Assembly (NCBI GenBank): GCA_017629325.1
Contig: JAGBXL010000015.1
Coordinates: 1-8,911 of the forward strand
Direction: 5' to 3'
DNA from: Clostridia bacterium
GTDB lineage: Bacteria; Bacillota; Clostridia; UMGS1810
DNA length: 8,911 bases
Both the position numbers and the translations under genes were made by a program. Positions 1 through 4,657 of the stretch are shown here, piece after piece. The notes under the pieces were generated by a model. The model was given only the letters and a program-made list of their open reading frames with translations, had not been told where the DNA came from and did no database searches. Each line of letters begins with the position of its first letter. Positions within the stretch are counted from its first letter, which is position 1.

Positions 1-161
1 TCTGTTTCAGTCTGGTCTGATATTCCCTGATATTTATCTAAAATTTCTCCACTGCTGTATCCGTCGGACTTAACTTCTTTTTGGGCGGAGCATGCAGCTA
101 ATGAAAACAAGCATAGAAAAATTAAAGCAATAACAGATACAAATTTTATATATTTTTTCAT
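1..161 (-). CDS. Lipoprotein of unknown function (N-terminal part, cut by window edge)
   Basis: I do not recognise the family; only the first 53 residues are present and the gene continues past base 1. The start reads MKKYIKFVSVIAL: a lysine-rich n-region, a hydrophobic stretch to about residue 20, then the lipobox LAAC with Cys24. This is the classic signal for lipid attachment at the outer face of the cytoplasmic membrane. After Cys24 the chain becomes polar (Ser, Lys, Asp, Gln), as in a flexible tether. The ATG at 161-159 is chosen because AAAGGA (175-170) lies 8 bases upstream; an ATG at 169-167 overlaps that site and is not usable. The gene begins 18 bases after the stop of the SseB-like gene, so the two probably share a transcript. 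The lipoprotein call is secure; the function cannot be inferred. Confidence 0.85.
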   Translation of the reverse strand, partial: MKKYIKFVSVIALIFLCLFSLAACSAQKEVKSDGYSSGEILDKYQGISDQTET

Positions 162-179
162 TATATCATTCCTTTAATA

Positions 180-1292
180 TTATTCTGCCAAAAGGCTATG
201 GCCTACAGGAAAAATAATACATTCACTATTTGGATTTATTACAACCCCGTCATACTCTGCTTGTTCTGCTGCTAGCGAAGATGCAAAATCCTTATATTTT
301 ATAACTGCAACTCTGCAATTATTATTTTGTGCAAATTCCAGTGCTTCATCTTTATCTGTGTAAAGAGGAACTGCTTTCTTTTCATCTTCGGGGTTTACAA
401 GGACCTCGAACTTAAGGCTTTCGTCTATTGGAAGAACGCTATCAGTTTCGTTTGTAAAACCCAAATCCTTGCAGCTATATGGTATGCAAAAAACAAATTC
501 TTTTATTGCTGCCGATGCCAGAGTTTTAGCGGATTCGCTCGTCTTTTCGGCATATTCTTTTAAAATTGCAAAAAGCTCTTTCTTATCTGATGGAACGAGT
601 TTTTCATCTGTTTTATCTTCCGGAGCTTTTTCAGGTTCTTGTGCAATTCCTTCGACTGCTTCCTCCCGAGCTATTTCTTTATTTACTGTTTCTTCGTTCT
701 CTTCATCAAGGGGAGATAAAACATCTTGTGCATCTTCACCATCGGTGTGAACATCTTTTTTATCGGTGTTTTTCCAGAGTTCAAATTCGGGCATTTCCGA
801 AAAAACTATTTCGCCCGAAAATTCTTTTGATGCAAGATTATTTGCCTTTGATTCTGCAGTTTCTTTAACAAAAAACGGATCTATGCCCTCTGTGATTGTG
901 CCTGATTTAGAATAGAGGATACATTCTATCGGAACATCGCCTCTAACCTTTTTGGTTTCTCCGTCGGCATAGATGTTTATTATTTTTAAAAATTTGGGCT
1001 CAATATCTACAATAAGAAGATATCCCCTTTTTTTATTCTGGCGTGCTTCCAGCAAATATGCTTTTCGGGTGTCGGGAAAAAGCTTTTGAAGCATTTTTGT
1101 TATTACCGATACCAAATCCATTGGATAAGGCTCTACCTTATGAAATGAATATGGAAATTCTGTTTCCTCGGGATTTTTTGAAAGAAAATTTTCTATTGTG
1201 TTGCCAGTTTCTTCTTCCACAATTTCCTGTGCAGGTGTTTCGTTAATATTTTCAGGTTTTTCAATTAAATCTTTATCTTTTTTAAAAAACAT
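180..1292 (-). CDS. SseB-family protein with the two SseB domains in reversed order
   Basis: A 370-residue protein with no signal peptide or membrane segment, so probably cytoplasmic. Residues about 50-143 resemble the SseB C-terminal domain: a hydrophobic helix, then KAYLLEARQ, a hydrophobic strand YLLIVDIEP, and a closing SGTITEGIDPFF like the usual '...PFY' ending. Residues about 160-240 are an acidic linker rich in Glu, Asp and Lys. Residues about 262-365 resemble the SseB N-terminal domain, with VPLYTDKDEALEF and the hallmark DGVVINPNSECIIFP near the end. The usual order is N-terminal domain first, so this looks permuted. SseB was named for enhanced serine sensitivity in E. coli; its molecular role is poorly known and should not be transferred. 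The start is supported by GGAGG (1305-1301) 8 bases upstream. It has its own promoter and leads a probable two-gene unit with the downstream lipoprotein. Confidence 0.7.
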   Translation of the reverse strand: MFFKKDKDLIEKPENINETPAQEIVEEETGNTIENFLSKNPEETEFPYSFHKVEPYPMDLVSVITKMLQKLFPDTRKAYLLEARQNKKRGYLLIVDIEPKFLKIINIYADGETKKVRGDVPIECILYSKSGTITEGIDPFFVKETAESKANNLASKEFSGEIVFSEMPEFELWKNTDKKDVHTDGEDAQDVLSPLDEENEETVNKEIAREEAVEGIAQEPEKAPEDKTDEKLVPSDKKELFAILKEYAEKTSESAKTLASAAIKEFVFCIPYSCKDLGFTNETDSVLPIDESLKFEVLVNPEDEKKAVPLYTDKDEALEFAQNNNCRVAVIKYKDFASSLAAEQAEYDGVVINPNSECIIFPVGHSLLAE

Positions 1293-1312
1293 CTATAAAA
1301 CCTCCAAAAAAA

Positions 1313-1350
1313 ATATGCTAAAACAAACTATATAGTTTATTTTAGCATAT
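1313..1350. repeat. 38-bp near-perfect palindrome overlapping the promoter of the SseB-like gene
   Basis: The arms are fully complementary except for one mismatched pair (C at 1323 against T at 1340). The centre falls between 1331 and 1332. On the minus strand the palindrome is followed directly by eight T (1312-1305), then the GGAGG of the SseB-like gene. It could be a rho-independent terminator for mgtC, whose stop is 48 bases upstream. It could also be an operator, because the -10 box of the next gene (1344-1339) sits inside one arm. The stem is very AT-rich, which makes it a weak terminator on sequence alone. Confidence 0.6.
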
Positions 1351-1367
1351 CTCACTTAAAAAATCAA
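1339..1367 (-). promoter_or_regulatory. Sigma-A-type extended -10 promoter for the SseB-like gene
   Basis: The minus strand reads TTGATT (1367-1362), a 17-base spacer and TAAAAT (1344-1339), with TGC directly before the -10 giving an extended -10 motif. Transcription would start near 1332, at the palindrome centre, leaving a leader of about 40 bases before the ATG at 1292. Confidence 0.65.
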
Positions 1368-1397
1368 TCACAAAGCATAAAGTTGATTTATCTGTTT

Positions 1398-2072
1398 TTA
1401 TTCTGAATAAACCTCAAGGACATCATCTGTTGAAACTGCATTTTTAATAAATTTATAGAGCATATCGTTATCGGTGTAGGTTATTTCAACAACAATTCTC
1501 ACACCGTCGTCTTTTTTAGAAACAGATATAATATCGCAATTAAGTTTAGATTCAGCGATAATGTTTTGAACTATATCTATCCCTCTGCCTGTATTTTTAA
1601 GATGAATTACATATTCACTTGTTGTGCCATGCTTAAGAGCTTTGAATTCAATATGTAAAAACACCTGCAAAAACACAATTAAAAGAGTTGTTATAATACC
1701 TATAACATATAAACCTGCACCTATTGCCATACCTATTCCCGATGTTGCCCATATACCAGCTGCAGTTGTGAGACCTTTTATGGAGTTTTTGTGAACGAAA
1801 ATCATTCCCGCACCTAAAAAACCTATTCCTGATACAATCTGCGATGCAATTCTTGAACCGTCGAAACGAGCATCTCCAGCTTCCATTAAATCAAAAAATC
1901 CATATTTTGAAACTATCATCATAAGGCATGAGGCAAGAGCAACAATAACATGAGTTCTTATGCCTGCTTCTTTGTTACGGTTTTTTCTTTCAAAACCAAT
2001 GGCAAAACCGCAGATTACCGAAACTAAAAGTCTTAACAAATATTCTGAATATGCAACAATAATATCTGACAC
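1398..2072 (-). CDS. MgtC/SapB-family inner-membrane protein
   Basis: A 224-residue protein with the typical MgtC layout. The hydrophobic N-terminal part (about 10-140) carries GFERK (26-30), GIRTH (37-41), ASQIVSGIGFLGAGM (76-90) and GLTTAAGIWATSGIGMAIG (100-118), the conserved blocks of the family. The soluble C-terminal part (about 150-224) alternates short strands and helices like an ACT-type domain. MgtC proteins in Salmonella and Mycobacterium are linked to growth at low magnesium and to control of other membrane proteins; they are not transporters themselves, and the role in this organism is inferred only. The start is GTG: AGAGGTGAT lies just upstream and in-frame TAA TAA codons preceding it exclude an earlier start. 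No convincing promoter lies directly upstream, only terminator-like hairpins, so expression may depend on readthrough or on a weak promoter I could not call. Confidence 0.88.
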   Translation of the reverse strand: MSDIIVAYSEYLLRLLVSVICGFAIGFERKNRNKEAGIRTHVIVALASCLMMIVSKYGFFDLMEAGDARFDGSRIASQIVSGIGFLGAGMIFVHKNSIKGLTTAAGIWATSGIGMAIGAGLYVIGIITTLLIVFLQVFLHIEFKALKHGTTSEYVIHLKNTGRGIDIVQNIIAESKLNCDIISVSKKDDGVRIVVEITYTDNDMLYKFIKNAVSTDDVLEVYSE

Positions 2073-2140
2073 TTTAAAATCACCTCTTTATTAGACTATG
2101 TATAGAAAGGCTTTAGCCAACAAGACGCCAGCCGTGAATG

Positions 2141-2170
2141 AAAAAAAGCAACCGTGCTTTTGCACGATTG
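2141..2170 (-). terminator. Rho-independent terminator-like hairpin ahead of mgtC
   Basis: On the minus strand CAATCGTGC pairs with GCACGGTTG around an AAAA loop (one mismatch), followed by C and seven T (2147-2141). It lies about 70 bases before the mgtC start, inside any mgtC leader transcribed from farther up, so it could act as an attenuator as well as a terminator. Confidence 0.75.
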
Positions 2171-2209
2171 TGTAAAATTTAGATGGAATGTTTTTATATT
2201 GCTTATTTT

Positions 2210-2235
2210 AAAAACAAACTCGCTTAGCGAGTTTG
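2210..2235 (-). terminator. Perfect 9-bp hairpin with short T-tract
   Basis: On the minus strand CAAACTCGC and GCGAGTTTG form a perfect 9-bp stem around a 3-base loop, followed by TTTTT (2214-2210). It is a plausible second terminator between tRNA-Gln and mgtC. The hairpin could also be part of a dispersed intergenic repeat. Confidence 0.55.
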
Positions 2236-2321
2236 CACCACACTTCTTCGCTATTACTTTTTAAAAATCCGGGTGCACAAAATTATTTTAGGGAAGAGTG
2301 AATAGTGAATATGTAATAAGT
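2236..2321. other. Intergenic stretch between terminator hairpins, no gene
   Basis: I see no ORF with a ribosome binding site and no recognised RNA. It holds a short direct repeat, AGTGAAT AGTGAAT (2297-2310). GGTGCA and TGCACC on the minus strand could pair across about 25-30 bases. Together with the neighbouring hairpins this could be a dispersed extragenic repeat or a leader RNA; neither can be shown from one copy. Confidence 0.3.
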
Positions 2322-2354
2322 AAAAATCCCCGCACTACCGTACGAGGATTTTTT
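2322..2354 (-). terminator. Terminator of tRNA-Gln
   Basis: On the minus strand AAAAATCCTCG pairs with CGGGGATTTTT (one G-U pair), and TAC/GTG extends the stem to about 14 bp around a GGTA loop. The stem begins about two bases after the tRNA 3' end. The flanking A and T tracts make it look bidirectional. Confidence 0.8.
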
Positions 2355-2355
2355 A

Positions 2356-2429
2356 CAGCCCTGGAAGGACTCGAACCTCCGAAATGCCGGAATCAGAATC
2401 CGGTGCCTTACCAACTTGGCGACAGGGCT
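2356..2429 (-). tRNA. tRNA-Gln (anticodon CTG)
   Basis: The 74-base cloverleaf folds completely. The acceptor stem is AGCCCTG/CAGGGCT with discriminator G. The D arm is GCC...GGC, and the anticodon stem CCGGA/TCCGG encloses the loop TTCTGAT, giving anticodon CTG for CAG codons. The T arm is GGAGG/CCTTC around TTCGAGT. The GCCAAG...GGTAAGGCACCGG part is typical of bacterial tRNA-Gln. CCA is not encoded, so it must be added after transcription. The gene stands alone, with its own promoter and terminator. Confidence 0.95.
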
Positions 2430-2458
2430 ATGTGTTGTTCTCAAAGAGTACGAATGAT

Positions 2459-2487
2459 ATTTTAGCAGAAAGTTCCTATATTGTCAA
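2459..2487 (-). promoter_or_regulatory. Near-consensus promoter of tRNA-Gln
   Basis: The minus strand reads TTGACA (2487-2482), a 17-base spacer and TAAAAT (2464-2459), with TGC before the -10 (extended -10). Initiation near 2452 gives a leader of about 23 bases before the mature tRNA. A strong promoter fits a stable RNA gene. Confidence 0.88.
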
Positions 2488-2507
2488 GCGTTTTTTAAAA
2501 GTTTTTT

Positions 2508-2539
2508 AAAAAAACGGGATACTTTTTATAAAGTACCCC
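2508..2539 (-). terminator. Terminator of the NhaC-family transporter gene
   Basis: On the minus strand GGGGTACTTT pairs with AAAGTATCCC around an ATAA loop (10 bp, one G-U), followed by G and seven T (2514-2508). It begins about 20 bases after the transporter's stop codon and separates it from the tRNA promoter. Confidence 0.9.
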
Positions 2540-2560
2540 ATTTTTAAATAATTATTTATA

Positions 2561-4312
2561 TTATGCCTGTTTTTTTGTTGCCGCTTTAATTGCAAAAAGA
2601 ACAACAATTGTAAGAAGTGCACCACAGGGAAGAAGAATCATCCAGTTCTGAACAAAGCCTGCAACTATATACATAACAAATGAAATTGCTGCAACTGTTA
2701 TTGCATAAGGAAGCTGAGTTGAAACATGATTCATGTGGTTACATTGAGCACCGGCTGATGACATTATTGTTGTATCGGAAATAGGTGAGCAGTGGTCGCC
2801 ACAAACAGAACCTGCAAGACAAGCTGACATACCGATTATACCAATTTCGCTTCCAACAGGGAATATTGCAAGAACTATTGGAATTAAAATACCAAATGTT
2901 CCCCATGATGTTCCTGTTGCAAAAGAAATTCCAATTGCCACAAGGAAAATAATTGCAGGAAGGAATTTCTGGAGAGCTGCAGCACCGCCAAGCATATCGG
3001 AAACAAAAGCATCGGAGCCGAGAAGACCATTAACATTTTTGAGTGATGCTGCTAAAGTGAGAATTAAAATAGCAGGAACCATTGCAATAAAGCCCTTGGG
3101 AACACATTCCATAGCGTCTTTAAAGGAAATGGTTTTTCTTAAAATAAGATATGCCATTGTAATTACAAGTGTTATAATCCCACCCCATGGAAGACCAACT
3201 GTTGCATCGGTATTACCAAATGCTTCGATAAATGAGCATCCGTCGAAAATTCCGCCAACATAAACAAGAGCAAACACACTTATTGCAATAAGAACTAGTA
3301 TAGGAAGAACAAGGTCTATAACTTTGCCTTTGGGGTTTACTTCTTTTTCGTCCATAGCCTGAACTCTTTCACCACTTGTGAAAAGATCGCCGTTTGCAGC
3401 ATTGAGTTCGTGGAGCTTCATTGGACCGTAGTCAAATTTCATAAGCACTAAGGCTATAATAAATACAAAAGTTAAAAGAGAATAGAAGTTATATGGAATA
3501 GCATTTATAAAGAGTGTAAGACCATCTGCACCGTCGCCTGCATATTCGGAAACAGCTGCTGCCCATGAAGAAATAGGAGCTATCATACAAACAGGTGCTG
3601 CTGTTGCATCAATTAAATAAGCAAGTTTGGCTCTTGAAATTTTATGTTTATCGGTAACAGGGCACATTACAGAACCAACTGTTAAACAGTTAAAGTAGTC
3701 ATCAATGAAAATGAGCACACCCAAGATAAATGTGGAAATTGATGCACCGATTTTTGATTTGATATTTTTTTCTGCCCATCTGCCAAATGCCGCACTGCCG
3801 CCTGCTTTATTTACAAGAGCAACCATTATTCCGAGAATTACAAGGAATACAAATATTCCGGCTGTGTCGGACACTGCCTGAATAAGACCGCTGCCAACAA
3901 TATTATCAACGGCTGCAACAGGTTTAAAGTTAGCCGCGAAAAGTCCGCCGACAGTTACACCAATAAAGAGCGAGCTATATACTTCCTTTGTGATAAGAGC
4001 AAGAGCAATTGCAATTACCGGAGGAAGAAGAGACACAAATGTTGCATAATAATTGTTATCGGCAGGAACCTGACCTTCACCGCCACAATCTGCACAGGCT
4101 ATCATTTCGCCCGCACCGCCTTCACCTTTGCAGGCTGCACAGTCTTCGCCCACGCCTTCGCAGTCGAGACATACCATTTCAATTCTTTCACCTGCACCAC
4201 CGCATGCCGTGCAGTCAACAGTAGCAGTTGTTTTAACAGCAAACGCCGCTACGGCAACTATAACAAGCACAACTAAAATGGCAAAGATGTTTACCAGTTT
4301 TTTACTTTTCAT
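2561..4312 (-). CDS. NhaC-family transporter, predicted lysine uptake (LysW-like), with DnaJ-like Cys-rich N-terminal extension
   Basis: A 583-residue multi-spanning membrane protein. Residues about 90-580 are the NhaC-type core, with many hydrophobic segments and conserved blocks IFIDDYFNCLTVGSVM (201-216), GTSWGTFGILIPI (467-479) and GDHCSPISDTTIMSSAG (505-521). NhaC proteins exchange Na+ for H+ or an organic substrate. A lysine riboswitch directly upstream argues that this one imports lysine, as proposed for LysW-type members; that substrate is inferred. Before the core lies an extension the family does not need: MKSKK, one hydrophobic segment (about 7-27), then four CxxCxGxG motifs (Cys 34/37, 48/51, 58/61, 73/76) as in the DnaJ zinc-binding domain. 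The positive-inside rule would put these cysteines outside the membrane if the first segment spans it. The start is fixed by AAGGAGG 8 bases upstream of the ATG. It is a single-gene unit with its own terminator. Confidence 0.87.
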   Translation of the reverse strand: MKSKKLVNIFAILVVLVIVAVAAFAVKTTATVDCTACGGAGERIEMVCLDCEGVGEDCAACKGEGGAGEMIACADCGGEGQVPADNNYYATFVSLLPPVIAIALALITKEVYSSLFIGVTVGGLFAANFKPVAAVDNIVGSGLIQAVSDTAGIFVFLVILGIMVALVNKAGGSAAFGRWAEKNIKSKIGASISTFILGVLIFIDDYFNCLTVGSVMCPVTDKHKISRAKLAYLIDATAAPVCMIAPISSWAAAVSEYAGDGADGLTLFINAIPYNFYSLLTFVFIIALVLMKFDYGPMKLHELNAANGDLFTSGERVQAMDEKEVNPKGKVIDLVLPILVLIAISVFALVYVGGIFDGCSFIEAFGNTDATVGLPWGGIITLVITMAYLILRKTISFKDAMECVPKGFIAMVPAILILTLAASLKNVNGLLGSDAFVSDMLGGAAALQKFLPAIIFLVAIGISFATGTSWGTFGILIPIVLAIFPVGSEIGIIGMSACLAGSVCGDHCSPISDTTIMSSAGAQCNHMNHVSTQLPYAITVAAISFVMYIVAGFVQNWMILLPCGALLTIVVLFAIKAATKKQA

Positions 4313-4351
4313 TAGTAAAACCTCCTTAGTTTTATTTTGTTTTAGGAAAAC

Positions 4352-4384
4352 AAAAAAACCGCCGCAGAAAGCCTGCGACGGTTT
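4352..4384 (-). terminator. Regulated terminator of the lysine riboswitch
   Basis: On the minus strand AAACCGTCGCAG pairs with CTGCGGCGGTTT (12 bp, one G-U) around a 5-base loop, followed by a run of T (4355-4352). It ends about 40 bases before the transporter's ATG. Its left arm contains AACCGTCG (4383-4376), which can instead pair with CGGTGGTT (4408-4401) at the aptamer's 3' edge. That alternative pairing is the likely antiterminator. Confidence 0.9.
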
Positions 4385-4402
4385 AAATTTATAGCTTTAT
4401 AA

Positions 4403-4566
4403 CCACCGATAGCTCTCCACATTAAGTGACAGTACATAACATATTATGCCATATACCAACCTGCACATCTCAAAACAGAATATGCAGATTTCGGCGGTAA
4501 ATCCTTTTGCGAGAGCTGTTTTGAGCTTTGATCCCGCTACTTTTATGTACCGCAACCTCTACCATA
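4403..4566 (-). promoter_or_regulatory. Lysine riboswitch (L-box) aptamer
   Basis: The minus strand shows the conserved core in order: GGTAGAGGTTGCG, AAAAGG, ACCGCCGAAATC, GGTTGG, CTGTCA and GGAGAGCTATC. P1 pairs GGTAG with CTATC. P2 has GCGGTA (4553-4548) with TACCGC (4499-4494). P3 closes with CTGCA/TGCAG. P4 spans 4456-4432 with an 11-bp stem. The loops of P2 and P3 carry CTCAAAACAG (4525-4516) and CTGTTTTGAG (4478-4469), which are perfectly complementary over 10 bases and match the kissing-loop contact of this class. Lysine binding should hold P1 closed, free the terminator arm and switch the transporter off. Without lysine the P1 3' strand can join the antiterminator. Confidence 0.93.
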
Positions 4567-4571
4567 ATTTG

Positions 4572-4600
4572 AGTATAACCTATTTTAACAGATAAGTCAA
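4572..4600 (-). promoter_or_regulatory. Promoter of the lysine riboswitch-transporter unit
   Basis: The minus strand reads TTGACT (4600-4595), a 17-base spacer and TATACT (4577-4572). Initiation near 4566 would place the RNA 5' end right at the aptamer. Only 14 bases separate the -35 from the preceding gene's terminator. Confidence 0.8.
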
Positions 4601-4614
4601 TAATAAATTACAAC

Positions 4615-4646
4615 AAAAAAGCGGCTCCATTAGGAAACCGCTTTTT
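4615..4646 (-). terminator. Terminator of the SLH-protein gene
   Basis: On the minus strand AAAAAGCGG pairs with CCGCTTTTT, extended by TTTCC/GGAG with a one-base bulge around a TAAT loop. The stem ends in TTTTTT (4620-4615). It lies about 10 bases after the stop codon of the SLH protein. Confidence 0.88.
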
Positions 4647-4657
4647 GAAATCAATTA

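Noticed and set aside
327..1246. Several plus-strand ORFs opposite the SseB-like gene
   Set aside because: They lack ribosome binding sites and recognisable domains and overlap a well-supported gene; composition is that of antisense frames.
2297..2310. Doubled AGTGAAT as the start of a CRISPR or tandem array
   Set aside because: There are only two 7-base units with no spacers and no further copies nearby.
2073..2321. A magnesium riboswitch (M-box or ykoK type) upstream of mgtC
   Set aside because: A magnesium sensor would fit the gene, but I could not find the conserved M-box core or its long multi-stem layout; only simple hairpins are present.
4009..4394. Plus-strand ORFs opposite the transporter's N-terminus
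   Set aside because: They are low-complexity His/Leu/Arg or Ser/Thr/Ala translations of the antisense of the Cys-rich segment, with no ribosome binding site, and one runs through the riboswitch terminator.
4432..4456. A near-palindrome as an operator upstream of the transporter
   Set aside because: It is explained by helix P4 of the lysine riboswitch.
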